Source of the DNA: CALBPI01 sp038533155
GTDB taxonomy: Bacteria; Pseudomonadota; Gammaproteobacteria; Steroidobacterales; Woeseiaceae
Direction: 5' to 3'
Assembly (NCBI GenBank): GCA_038533155.1
Contig: JBCAZH010000011.1
Span: 1-64,000, forward strand
DNA length: 64,000 bases
The notes below the pieces were generated by a model, which did not search any database, was not told the DNA's origin, and saw nothing but the letters and a program-made list of their open reading frames with translations. Made by a program: the position numbers and the translations under genes. Below, in pieces: positions 9,259 to 17,734 of this stretch. Position 1 is the first letter of the stretch. Each line of letters opens with the position of its first letter.

Positions 9259-9504
9259 TTAGTCTTCGTCGCGTCCGTCATCATCGCTCAGCGGCAGGCG
9301 AACGTTTCGCGCCGGCACCACCGTCGAAATGGCATGCTTATAGACCATTTGATTGACGCTGTTTTTCAACAACACGACAAATTGGTCAAAAGAGTCGATC
9401 TGCCCTTGAAGCTTGATGCCATTGACTAGGTAAATGGATACCGGAACCTTTTCTTTTCGCAAAATGTTAAGAAACGGGTCTTGTAACGACTGTCCCTTTG
9501 CCAT
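9259..9504 (-). CDS. hfq: RNA chaperone Hfq
   Basis: An 81-residue Sm-like protein that forms hexamers and helps small RNAs pair with mRNAs. Sm1 (about 8-50, with QDPFLNILRKEKVPVSIYLVNGIKLQGQ) and Sm2 (YKHAISTVVP, about 55-64) are intact. The C-terminal tail is short and acidic (SDDDGRDED), as in Pseudomonas-like Hfq rather than the long enterobacterial tail. The start is fixed by AAGGAGA 6-7 bases before the ATG; the frame extends upstream without family similarity. A 132-bp gap separates it from miaA and may hold its own promoter. Confidence 0.98.
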   Translation of the reverse strand: MAKGQSLQDPFLNILRKEKVPVSIYLVNGIKLQGQIDSFDQFVVLLKNSVNQMVYKHAISTVVPARNVRLPLSDDDGRDED

Positions 9505-9636
9505 TAGGAATCTCCTTGTTTTGCCCTCGAGGGTCACGGGCTGCCCAAGCTCGTTGAAGACCCCATCGCGTTTTCCATTGGATGGTAGCACAGCTATTCG
9601 CCGCGATATCCCATATCAAAAAGGTTAAATCGCCAC

Positions 9637-10581
9637 TCAGGACGTCGACAAAACCTCTTCGCACAAACCTAAGATTGGGGCGCTCACGTCGGCTTCAAGA
9701 GGGTCAAAGCATGCCAAATCTGACATCCCGCGCAGCCACGTATGCTGGCGCTTCGCCAAACGACGTGTGGCGGTTTTTGCATCTCGGGTCGCTTGCGCGA
9801 GATCGCACTCGCCGCTGAGCCAAGCGGCGACTTGTCGATAGCCGACCGCACGCATACTCGGCAGGTCTCGATGTACGCCAGGTCGCGCTATTAGTCCCGC
9901 GACCTCCTCTTCGAAGCCTAGTGCCATCATCGCGTCAAACCGCTGGCCGATTCGCTCGTGTAAAACCGCCCTGTTGTTCGTGAGTAGCGCTATTCGCTGG
10001 ACACGCCATGGCGGACCGTCAGCGCTTGCGCTTCGCTGCAACGAGGAGATAGGTTCGCCAGCCAACTCGAATACCTCGAGCGCACGTTGAATTCTCTGTG
10101 CATCATTCGGTGCGATCCGTTCGGCCGCGGTAGCGTCGACACTGGCAAGACGCGCGTGCAGCGCGGGCCACCCTAACTCGGACGCATCCGCATCGATTTT
10201 GCGACGAACCACGGGGTCCGCCTCCGGTAATTCGGCGAGTCCTTCAAGCAGTCGTTTGAAGTACAACATCGTGCCACCGACCAAAAGCGGCACACGACCG
10301 CTGCGATGGCTCGCCGCGATCGCCGCTTCCGCATCGGCGACGAAGTCGGCAACGGAGTACACCGTTTCGGGATCCACCACATCGATCAAAGCATGGGGAT
10401 ACGCTGCCAACAGTTCTTTGGACGGCTTAGCAGTACCGATATCCATGCCGCGGTACACCAGCGCCGAGTCAACACTGATCAAGTCGACAGGTAACTGATC
10501 GGCGAGGCGCATCGCGGTTTCGGTCTTGCCCATCGCCGTTGGCCCCATCAGGCAAATGACCGGAGGAAGCGGCGCTGTCAC
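9637..10581 (-). CDS. miaA: tRNA dimethylallyltransferase MiaA
   Basis: Transfers the dimethylallyl group to A37 of tRNAs that read UNN codons. It has 314 residues: P-loop GPTAMGKT (about 13-20), DSALVYRGMDIGTAKP substrate segment, LVGGTMLYF, and the C-terminal zone with RQHTW. The start is GTG; the mutL stop TGA abuts it directly, so translation is likely coupled. It precedes hfq as in most gammaproteobacteria. Confidence 0.97.
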   Translation of the reverse strand: MTAPLPPVICLMGPTAMGKTETAMRLADQLPVDLISVDSALVYRGMDIGTAKPSKELLAAYPHALIDVVDPETVYSVADFVADAEAAIAASHRSGRVPLLVGGTMLYFKRLLEGLAELPEADPVVRRKIDADASELGWPALHARLASVDATAAERIAPNDAQRIQRALEVFELAGEPISSLQRSASADGPPWRVQRIALLTNNRAVLHERIGQRFDAMMALGFEEEVAGLIARPGVHRDLPSMRAVGYRQVAAWLSGECDLAQATRDAKTATRRLAKRQHTWLRGMSDLACFDPLEADVSAPILGLCEEVLSTS

Positions 10582-12351
10582 TCACTGGCCCCGCAGAAAC
10601 ATCCGGTCCAACTCAGCCATGCTGACTTGCGTCCAAGTGGGCCTGCCGTGGTTACACTGATCCGCACGCTCGGTCCGCTCCATATCTCGAAGTAGCGCGT
10701 TCATCTCAGGCAACGTGAGCTGCCGGTTTGCGCGCACTGAATGGTGGCAAGCCATAGTTGCCAACAGCTCATCGGTCACGGCGGCGGCGCGACCGCTGTG
10801 CCCAACGCTCTCGAAATCGGCCAGGACATCTCTCAACAGAGCCTCGGCATGGTTCGCGCCGAGCAACGCGGGGACCTCCCTCAGCGCGACGGACTCGGGC
10901 CCGCTACGCTCGATGACAAGCCCAGCTTCCAGCAGCGTCTCGGCGTGCAGCTCAGCGAGGTCGGCCTCCGCGCGGGACACCGTGATGCGTATAGGAACCA
11001 ACAAGGGTTGGCGAACGAGTGAGCGGTCGCTGTGCGCCGTCTTCAGCTGCTCGTAAGTAATTCGTTCATGAGCGGCGTGCATGTCGACCACGACAAGGCC
11101 GTGCGCGTTCTGAGCCAGGATGTAGACGCCGTGTAGCTGCGCTATCGCAAAGCCTAGCGGTGGCGGCGCGTCGTCGGCGACCGCAGGCATCGGCCGGGAT
11201 GCCGGCGCCGCTAGCGTCGTCCATGAATCGGTTGAGGACCCGGCTCGAATCGGAGCCGTAAAGGTAGAAGACGGCAACGACAATCCACTCTGCGAAACCG
11301 GGGACTCGGCGCTGACGTCGAGACCTGGAGGTGACGCCAATGATGACGCGCTCGGCCGCGTCGCCTCCATTGCCACACTCACGACGCGTTGCACCAACGT
11401 ATGGATCTGCCCCGAATCTCTGAATCTCACTTCCGTCTTGGCGGGATGCGCGTTGACGTCGACCCGCGTCGGATCCATCGCGATCCAAAGGACGTAGGCC
11501 GGGTGGCGGCCATGGAAGAGTACGTCCTGATAACCCATGCGAACGGCATGCATAATCGTTTTATCACGTACCCAGCGGCCGTTGACGAAGGCGTACTGCA
11601 TATCCGGCTGGGACCGATTGAACGTCGGTGCCGCCAGTCTCGCTTCGATTGACATCCCTTCCCGCTCGAGATCGTGCCATTCGCTGGCCGCAACGAACTC
11701 GGGCCCAAGAAGCTGCGCTAAGCGCCGCTCACGATCCCCGTCCGCTCGGGCGGAAGGCAAATGCAAAACCGTCCTGCCATTGTGTTTGACGGTAAAGGCA
11801 ACACCCGGGTGTGCCAAAGCCAGACGGCGGATGTTCCGATCAATGTGCGTAAATTCGGTTTTCTCGGTTCGTAGGAACTTGCGTCTGGCCGGCGTGTTGT
11901 AGAACAAGTCACGCACCGATACGCGCGTCCCCGACCGCATCGAAATTGGGCTCTGCGGCTGCATGGCACCACCATCGACGGCGATCACGGTCCCATGCTG
12001 CTGACCCTCGGTGCGCGAAGCAAGCTCCACTCTGGCAACCGATGCGATGCTCGGCAGCGCTTCACCGCGGAACCCTAGAGACACGACTGCGGACAGATCT
12101 TCAAAGGATGAAATCTTGCTGGTTGCATGTCGCGAGAGTGCGAGCGGCAGGTCGTCTGCGGGAATGCCAATCCCATCGTCGACAATTTCGATAAGACGCG
12201 CACCACCGGCATCGATATTGACGCCAATATGCTGGGCGCGCGCATCGAGACTGTTTTCAACGAGCTCTTTGACGACTGATGCAGGTCGCTCGATGACCTC
12301 TCCCGCCGCAATCTGATTAATCAGATGGTCGGGTAATTTCTGAATTGGCAC
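10582..12351 (-). CDS. mutL: DNA mismatch repair protein MutL with endonuclease motif
   Basis: A 589-residue mismatch-repair mediator. The N-terminal GHKL ATPase has NSLDA, DDGIGI and FRGEAL motifs. A Ser/Pro-rich linker (about 330-395) follows. The C-terminal dimer domain contains DMHAAHERITYE, matching the metal-binding endonuclease motif DQHAxxExxxxE, with supporting ACHHSVRANR and CNHGRP motifs. Such MutL proteins nick DNA themselves and are usual in bacteria without MutH. The start is GTG with GGAGG somewhat far upstream (about 13 bases); the amidase stop lies just before. Confidence 0.97.
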   Translation of the reverse strand: MPIQKLPDHLINQIAAGEVIERPASVVKELVENSLDARAQHIGVNIDAGGARLIEIVDDGIGIPADDLPLALSRHATSKISSFEDLSAVVSLGFRGEALPSIASVARVELASRTEGQQHGTVIAVDGGAMQPQSPISMRSGTRVSVRDLFYNTPARRKFLRTEKTEFTHIDRNIRRLALAHPGVAFTVKHNGRTVLHLPSARADGDRERRLAQLLGPEFVAASEWHDLEREGMSIEARLAAPTFNRSQPDMQYAFVNGRWVRDKTIMHAVRMGYQDVLFHGRHPAYVLWIAMDPTRVDVNAHPAKTEVRFRDSGQIHTLVQRVVSVAMEATRPSASSLASPPGLDVSAESPVSQSGLSLPSSTFTAPIRAGSSTDSWTTLAAPASRPMPAVADDAPPPLGFAIAQLHGVYILAQNAHGLVVVDMHAAHERITYEQLKTAHSDRSLVRQPLLVPIRITVSRAEADLAELHAETLLEAGLVIERSGPESVALREVPALLGANHAEALLRDVLADFESVGHSGRAAAVTDELLATMACHHSVRANRQLTLPEMNALLRDMERTERADQCNHGRPTWTQVSMAELDRMFLRGQ

Positions 12352-12359
12352 CGGGTGCT

Positions 12360-13658
12360 CTACCCTCCGGGTATACGCAGCACCTGGCCGACTCGAATTC
12401 GATCGCTGGTCAACGCATTGGCCTGGCGAAGTTTCGTCAGGCTGACCCGATACTGATCAGCAATCTCACTGAGCGTATCGCCCGGCGAGATCGTATGCGT
12501 TTTCGCGACCGCACCCTCGCGTGCCAGTTGCGCAAAAAGGCTGTCCACCGGTGGATTGTCCATAAAATGCGCACGAATGCCCGAGAAAATTGCTTCGGCC
12601 AGCTTGGTTTGGTGGGCGGGGCTACGCAGATTCTGCTCTTCTTGCGGGTTCGAGATGTAGGCGGTCTCTACAAGAATCGAAGGCACATCAGGCGATTTGA
12701 GCACAATAAAACCGGCCTGCTGTACACGATTGCGGTGGAGGCGGTTCACACCGCCCATCCGATCGAGAACTTGCTGTCCTGCCTCAATCGACGAGTTGAT
12801 CGTCGCGGTTTGCGACAGATCCATCAAAACCTTCGCTAGCCCGGGAGACTTGTCGGTCAACTCAACACCGCCGATCAACGACGCGTTCTGATCTGCTGCC
12901 AACCGCCGGGCAGCCTCGCTCGATGCGCCTTCAAGCGACAGAGCGTAAACCGAAGACCCACGAGCGCGTCGATCCTCAACGGCATCCGCATGGATCGAGA
13001 CAAACAGATCTGCATTCGCACGGCGGGCGATCTCCATGCGCTCCCAATGATCGATGTAGACGTCGCTATCGCGGAGCAAAATGGCGCGCATACCGCGTTC
13101 TGCGTCGATTTTTTTCTTCAAGCGCCGTGCAATCGCGAGGACCACATCCTTTTCATAGGTGCGATTCTTTCCGATCGCACCAGGATCATGCCCACCATGA
13201 CCAGGATCGACGGCGACAATAATGTCCCGCTGAGTCCGGTCGCGTCGCTTGACCACCGGTTGGTTGGCACGTTCACCGAGGTCAATGACCAACCGTTCAG
13301 CACTGCCTTGCGCTGGCCCCGCGAAAAAACTTCTGGCACGGATCTCTTGATCAAGGTCGAGCACGATTCGGATTCCAGAAGCGCCACGCTCTGCTGCTCG
13401 GATTGTGCGCACCACACCGACACCTTCGGGAAGCTTTTGCCCGAGCGATCCGAGCTTACCGTCCACGATATCGATCACTACGCGGTGCGGCTCGCGCAGG
13501 GTGAACAGGTTGTAGCGCACCGGGCCGCTGAGATCGAAGACGATGCGCGTGTGGTCTGCTTCGGTCGAGGCACGAACCCCGTTCACGACGGCCGCTTCAC
13601 TCGACACCGCGCCCACGAGCATCAGTACGCAGAGCAAAACGCCAAGTGTCGACCTCAT
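12360..13658 (-). CDS. amiC: Periplasmic N-acetylmuramoyl-L-alanine amidase with AMIN and LysM domains
   Basis: Zinc amidase that cleaves the stem peptide from MurNAc during daughter-cell separation. The 432-residue protein has a signal peptide (about 1-24), an AMIN targeting domain (about 25-125), the Amidase_3 domain with VAVDPGHGGHDPGA, the SIHAD and VETAYISN zinc/catalytic motifs, and a C-terminal LysM (about 385-430, HTISPGDTLSEIA). The order AMIN-amidase-LysM fits AmiB/AmiC of pseudomonads. ATG 13658 is preferred because the signal peptide begins there; 13676 is an alternative. It leads mutL by 8 bp. Confidence 0.93.
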   Translation of the reverse strand: MRSTLGVLLCVLMLVGAVSSEAAVVNGVRASTEADHTRIVFDLSGPVRYNLFTLREPHRVVIDIVDGKLGSLGQKLPEGVGVVRTIRAAERGASGIRIVLDLDQEIRARSFFAGPAQGSAERLVIDLGERANQPVVKRRDRTQRDIIVAVDPGHGGHDPGAIGKNRTYEKDVVLAIARRLKKKIDAERGMRAILLRDSDVYIDHWERMEIARRANADLFVSIHADAVEDRRARGSSVYALSLEGASSEAARRLAADQNASLIGGVELTDKSPGLAKVLMDLSQTATINSSIEAGQQVLDRMGGVNRLHRNRVQQAGFIVLKSPDVPSILVETAYISNPQEEQNLRSPAHQTKLAEAIFSGIRAHFMDNPPVDSLFAQLAREGAVAKTHTISPGDTLSEIADQYRVSLTKLRQANALTSDRIRVGQVLRIPGG

Positions 13659-13728
13659 GTAATTCCAACCCAACATTATGTTGAGCCTGATAGTAGCGCC
13701 CTACCTCGCCACATATCAACAAAAAATG

Positions 13729-13756
13729 TAATTAAAATATGAATATAGAGTGGCAA
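13729..13756 (-). promoter_or_regulatory. Possible promoter before the amidase gene, AT-rich
   Basis: On the minus strand TTGCCA (13751-13756) is followed after 16 bases by TAATTA (13729-13734). It sits in the 119-bp gap between tsaE and the amidase gene, the most AT-rich stretch noticed in the window. It could drive amidase-mutL-miaA independently of nnr-tsaE. Confidence 0.35.
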
Positions 13757-13777
13757 TCTAAGGTCATTTAGCGAGAA

Positions 13778-14263
13778 TCAATCCACCAGAAGTTGGCGCA
13801 AGAGACTCGCACCACGGTCAGTACCTGCCTCAAGCATCGCGTCGCGACCTGCGCCGGCTACCCGCAATTGGATCAACAGATCCGCGGTACCCAGCAATCG
13901 CGTCGCCCGTTCAGGCCACTCCACGAGTCGAATGGTGTCGGCAAGATCCCGCCAGCCCAAAAACTCGAGCTCCGATGCATCGGCTAAGCGATACAGATCC
14001 AGATGATTCACGTCGACACCCTGCAGCCGGTAAGGCTCTAAGAGCGCATAGGTCGGGCTGGGCACCGGGCCCTCATGGCCAAGCCCGCGCAAAAACCCGC
14101 GCGCCAAACACGTCTTGCCGGCACCGAGATCTCCGCTCAGGCAGAGCAGCGCCGAGGTCAGACTGGCGGCCTGCAGCGCGCGCCCGAGCACGGCGCCGAA
14201 CGCCTCAGTGGCACCCTCGTCCGTTAAGTGAATGCTGTAGCTCAGTGGCGAGGATTGAGCCAA
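13778..14263 (-). CDS. tsaE: tRNA N6-threonylcarbamoyladenosine ATPase subunit TsaE
   Basis: ATPase of the TsaBDE complex that makes t6A37 on ANN-decoding tRNAs. About 161 residues with the P-loop GDLGAGKTCLARG, the SPTYALLEPY segment and the HLDLYRL and VEWPERA motifs, all as in TsaE. No ATG exists near the family N-terminus. I chose TTG at 14263 because GGGAGAG lies about 8 bases upstream; CTG at 14245 is possible. The gene overlaps the end of nnr by 22 bp, an order common in gammaproteobacteria. Confidence 0.93.
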   Translation of the reverse strand: MAQSSPLSYSIHLTDEGATEAFGAVLGRALQAASLTSALLCLSGDLGAGKTCLARGFLRGLGHEGPVPSPTYALLEPYRLQGVDVNHLDLYRLADASELEFLGWRDLADTIRLVEWPERATRLLGTADLLIQLRVAGAGRDAMLEAGTDRGASLLRQLLVD

Positions 14264-15738
14264 TGACGCAGCTCTCCCAGTAGCTCGCCAGCCAACAGCC
14301 CGCGCTCCCCTCGCCGAGCGGCCGAATCTCCGGCAAGCGCATGTACCAGCACGCCTGTGCGCGCCGCGGTCGCGGCATCCAAGCCCTGTGCAAGCAGTGC
14401 CGCAATCAAACCGGTCAACACATCGCCCATACCCGGAGATGACATACCGGGGTTTCCGAATGGACAAAGACTCGGTGTCGTCTCGCCATCGGACACCAAG
14501 GTACCGGCGCCCTTTAAAACTACGATGGCACCGGTCAGCGATTGCAACTCTGCAAGCGCCGCCAGGCGATTGGATTGCACGTCGTCGGCAGTCGTACCCA
14601 ATAGACGTGCCGCCTCTCCCGGATGCGGTGTGATGATGCACGGCGCATTGATTCGCGACCAAAGCTTTGCATCCTCACTCATAAGATTGAGCGCATCCGC
14701 ATCCAGCACAACAGCCTTGTCCGCGTTCAACACGCGATCGAGCAACATGCGACTCCAGTCGGTGACATCCAGACCAGGACCGCAAGCGACAACACCGGCG
14801 CGCACGAGCAGCCGGTCGATGGCATCCGCAGTTTCGATGCCATCGGTCATCAGCTCAGGACGCGCCGCGACCAAGCTTGCCGCGTGCGTCGGTGCAGTGG
14901 CGACGGTCACAAGGCCAGCGCCGCCGCGTAATGCGGCTTCTGCAGACAACCGAACCGCACCCGGCATTCCTTCGGCACCGCCCACGCAGAGCACATGCCC
15001 AAACTGCCCCTTGTGTGAATTTAACGCCCTTCTCGGCAACGTTTCGGCCACTTCATCTCGGTACTGACGGCGCAGAACCGGCGGTGTTTTAGCGTAGACG
15101 GCTCTCGGTAGCTCTAAGTCGGCGAACACCAAGCGACCGCAATGCGCCGGCCCTTCCGATAGGAAAAGGCCGCTGTTCAAACCGACAAACGTCACGGTGA
15201 GATTAGCCTCGACCGCTACCCCTCGAACGACACCGGTATCGCCATCTAAGCCCGATGGGATATCGAGACTCGTGACCGGCGTTGCAGCCGCATTTAGCGT
15301 TCGGATGGCCCGGGCATAACTTTCATCCACGTCCCGTTTCAGGCCGCTGCCGATCAACGCATCGACCACCATGGCTGCACCGTCGATGAGCGCTGGATCC
15401 CAGGCACGCAGGCGGCCTCCCGCCGCGGAGAACTCCTCGAAAGCGCGAGCGGCATCTCCGGATAGGCTCTGTGGATCGCTGAACGGCACTACCCGAACCG
15501 CCAACCCAGCGGCGCGAGCAAGGCGCGCAAGCACGTAACCGTCGCCGGCATTGTTGCCGCCGCCACACAACACCAATAAGGACCGCAGACCCGGATAGCG
15601 TTGGTTCATGACCGAGAGCGCGGCTGCGCCTGCACGGCGCATCAAGGTGTAGCCCGGCACGCCGAACTGGTCGATCGCGCGCTGGTCGAGGGCGCGCACG
15701 CCCGCGGCGGAGTAAATATCTATCGGCAGCGTAATCAC
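14242..15738 (-). CDS. nnr: Bifunctional NAD(P)H-hydrate epimerase / ADP-dependent dehydratase
   Basis: Repairs hydrated NADH and NADPH. The N-terminal epimerase domain (about 1-215) has LCGGGNNAGDGYVLAR and ALIGSGL; the C-terminal ribokinase-like dehydratase (about 225-498) has the LKGAGTLV and NPGMSSPGMGDVLTG nucleotide motifs. It has 498 residues, typical of the fused YjeF type. The start is GTG at 15738, exactly 7 bases after a perfect TATAAT and with no Shine-Dalgarno, so the mRNA may be leaderless. The start codon lies only 21 bp from the divergent queG start. Confidence 0.95.
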   Translation of the reverse strand: MITLPIDIYSAAGVRALDQRAIDQFGVPGYTLMRRAGAAALSVMNQRYPGLRSLLVLCGGGNNAGDGYVLARLARAAGLAVRVVPFSDPQSLSGDAARAFEEFSAAGGRLRAWDPALIDGAAMVVDALIGSGLKRDVDESYARAIRTLNAAATPVTSLDIPSGLDGDTGVVRGVAVEANLTVTFVGLNSGLFLSEGPAHCGRLVFADLELPRAVYAKTPPVLRRQYRDEVAETLPRRALNSHKGQFGHVLCVGGAEGMPGAVRLSAEAALRGGAGLVTVATAPTHAASLVAARPELMTDGIETADAIDRLLVRAGVVACGPGLDVTDWSRMLLDRVLNADKAVVLDADALNLMSEDAKLWSRINAPCIITPHPGEAARLLGTTADDVQSNRLAALAELQSLTGAIVVLKGAGTLVSDGETTPSLCPFGNPGMSSPGMGDVLTGLIAALLAQGLDAATAARTGVLVHALAGDSAARRGERGLLAGELLGELRHWLNPRH

Positions 15739-15751
15739 TCGACGAATTATA
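15739..15751 (-). promoter_or_regulatory. -10 box TATAAT, 7 bases before the nnr GTG
   Basis: Minus-strand TATAAT at 15746-15751 matches the consensus at all six positions. The expected start of transcription falls on or next to the GTG. It overlaps the queG -10 box on the other strand by four bases. Confidence 0.6.
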
Positions 15752-15759
15752 CTCCGGTA
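15748..15759 (+). promoter_or_regulatory. -10 box TATACT, 6 bases before the queG ATG
   Basis: Plus-strand TATACT at 15748-15753, then six bases, then ATG at 15760. Together with the opposite-strand TATAAT it forms a divergent promoter within 21 bp. Confidence 0.55.
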
Positions 15760-16869
15760 ATGCGACGAGACGAATCATTGCCTCGAATGAACGAACTTCG
15801 CCGTGCCATTCAACGCGCGGCGGAGGACCTCGGGTTCGATGCTTTCGGGATCTGCGACGTGGACCTGGCCGCGGCCGGCGAGCGGCTTCAGCAATGGCTC
15901 GACGCGCAACACCACGGCACGATGAGCTGGATGGCGCGCCATGGCGCGAAACGCTGGCAGCCCGATACCCTCGTTCCGGGCACGCTCAAGGTGATCACGG
16001 TTCGGCTCGACTATTTGCCGGAACCAATGGACGAAGCGATTCAGCTGCTCGACCACCCGAGCCGAGCCTATGTATCTCGGTATGCGTTGGGCCGCGACTA
16101 CCACAAGATTATGCGGCCGAGGTTACAGAGACTCGCGCAGACCATCGAGCGACAGATCGGTGCATTTGGCTACCGAGCATTCGTCGACAGCGCACCGGTC
16201 ATGGAAAAGCCGCTTGCCCAAAAAGCAGGACTCGGCTGGATCGGTAAGCATACTAATCTCATCGACAAAGACTCTGGCTCGTGGTTTTTCTTGGGCGAGC
16301 TGTACACCGACCTCGACCTGCCGATCGACGACGCGGCGACCGATCATTGTGGCAGCTGCCGGGCGTGTATCGACGTATGTCCGACCGACGCCATCATCGC
16401 GCCCTACCAGCTCGACGCACGGCGCTGCATTTCCTATCTGACCATCGAACACGACGGCCCGATCCCGGAAGGCCTGCGCGAAGGCATTGGAAACCGAATC
16501 TACGGATGTGATGACTGCCAACTTTTCTGTCCTTGGAACAAGTTTGCCCAACTGACGCGTGAACCAGACTTTGCACCGCGCCACGAGCTGGACCGAGCGA
16601 CGCTGGCCGAACTGGCCGACCAGGACGAGCAGACCTGGCTTCAGTCTATGGAAGGTAGCGCCATTCGCCGCATCGGCTATGCGCGATGGCAGCGCAACCT
16701 CGCCGTTGCGCTCGGCAATGCGACAGACCCTGCTCGAAGCATTGACGAAGCACTCGCAAAACTCGCACAGTGCGAAGATGAACTGGTCGCCGAGCACGCT
16801 CGGTGGGGGCAACAACAGAGAACGAAAACAAGGAAATCGACCCTTGAGCACAATCGACCTGAGACTTAA
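15760..16869 (+). CDS. queG: Epoxyqueuosine reductase QueG
   Basis: Cobalamin- and Fe-S-dependent enzyme for the last step of queuosine synthesis in tRNA. It has 369 residues. The catalytic N-terminal domain includes MSWMARHGAKR and GLGWIGKHTN; two 4Fe-4S clusters are bound by CGSCRACIDVCPTDAI and CDDCQLFCPWNKF. I prefer ATG 15760, which lies 6 bases from a -10 box; ATG 15787 (MNELRRAIQ) is possible, but neither has a Shine-Dalgarno. It is divergent from nnr. Confidence 0.95.
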   Translation: MRRDESLPRMNELRRAIQRAAEDLGFDAFGICDVDLAAAGERLQQWLDAQHHGTMSWMARHGAKRWQPDTLVPGTLKVITVRLDYLPEPMDEAIQLLDHPSRAYVSRYALGRDYHKIMRPRLQRLAQTIERQIGAFGYRAFVDSAPVMEKPLAQKAGLGWIGKHTNLIDKDSGSWFFLGELYTDLDLPIDDAATDHCGSCRACIDVCPTDAIIAPYQLDARRCISYLTIEHDGPIPEGLREGIGNRIYGCDDCQLFCPWNKFAQLTREPDFAPRHELDRATLAELADQDEQTWLQSMEGSAIRRIGYARWQRNLAVALGNATDPARSIDEALAKLAQCEDELVAEHARWGQQQRTKTRKSTLEHNRPET

Positions 16870-17725
16870 TGACAACCCGTGGCTGACACCTTCCGACGGT
16901 ACGTTCTCGCTCGCGGCGATGCCGACCCGCGCAGGCGCTACCGACGAGAAACCGTCGAAAAAAGCCCTACGCCGGGTCGTTCGGCGAATCTCTGAATCAC
17001 AACGCATGCTGTATGCACAGAATCGCTTCGCGGTGCTGTTGGTGTTCCAGGCGATGGACGCTGCCGGCAAGGACAGCACGATTCGCAACGTGTTGTCTGG
17101 CGTTAACCCAGCCGGATGTCAGGTGTGGAGCTTCAAACGACCTTCCTCATTGGAGCTTGATCACGATTTTCTTTGGCGAACCACTTTGCGACTCCCGGAA
17201 CGCGGTCGGATCGGCGTTTTCAATCGGAGCCAATACGAAGAGGTGCTCGTCGTGCGAGTTCACCCCAGCATCCTTGAAAACCAACAACTGCCGGTTACAC
17301 CCGATCTCGACACGATTTGGGATGATCGCCTCGCTTCAATCGCAGAGCAGGAGGCTCACCTTGCTCGCAATGGAACCGTGATTCTCAAGTTCTTCTTGAA
17401 CGTTTCTCGTGACGAGCAAAAACGCCGCTTTCTTGATCGACTGGAGCAGCCTGAAAAACGCTGGAAGTTCGAGCCCAACGATGTTCGAGAGCGGCAGCAC
17501 TGGGGCGAGTATATGCAAGCTTATGAGCAGGCCATCGCCGCGACGTCGAAACCGTGGGCACCATGGTATTGCGTCCCCGCCGATGATAAAGGCCGCATGC
17601 GCATCGAGGTCGCGGAAATCGTCGCGCAAACGCTCGCGTCTTTACCTCTAGCGTTCCCGCAAACCGGGGCTGCTGATCAAGAGGTGCACGACGCTATGCA
17701 CGCGCAGTTGCTGGCCGAGGAATAA
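16844..17725 (+). CDS. PPK2-family polyphosphate:nucleotide phosphotransferase
   Basis: A 293-residue P-loop kinase that moves phosphate from polyphosphate to a nucleotide. Seen: Walker A-like FQAMDAAGKDSTIRNV, the PERGRIGVFNRSQYEEVLVVRVHP segment replacing the usual Walker B, and the LKFFLNVSRDEQKRRFLDR lid. Whether it makes ADP or ATP cannot be decided here. The start is TTG at 16844 with AAGGA 9 bases upstream; no ATG lies near the family N-terminus. It overlaps the queG end by 26 bp and is probably co-expressed. It converges on panC with a 9-bp gap. Confidence 0.9.
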   Translation: MSTIDLRLNDNPWLTPSDGTFSLAAMPTRAGATDEKPSKKALRRVVRRISESQRMLYAQNRFAVLLVFQAMDAAGKDSTIRNVLSGVNPAGCQVWSFKRPSSLELDHDFLWRTTLRLPERGRIGVFNRSQYEEVLVVRVHPSILENQQLPVTPDLDTIWDDRLASIAEQEAHLARNGTVILKFFLNVSRDEQKRRFLDRLEQPEKRWKFEPNDVRERQHWGEYMQAYEQAIAATSKPWAPWYCVPADDKGRMRIEVAEIVAQTLASLPLAFPQTGAADQEVHDAMHAQLLAEE

Positions 17726-17734
17726 CGGCCCGGC

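Noticed and set aside
13677..13777. AT-rich segment as a sign of horizontal transfer
   Set aside because: Only about 100 bp with no gene or repeat; more simply a promoter region.
16123..17088. 321-residue minus-strand frame opposite queG and the PPK2 gene
   Set aside because: Spans two well supported genes on the other strand and has no recognisable domain.
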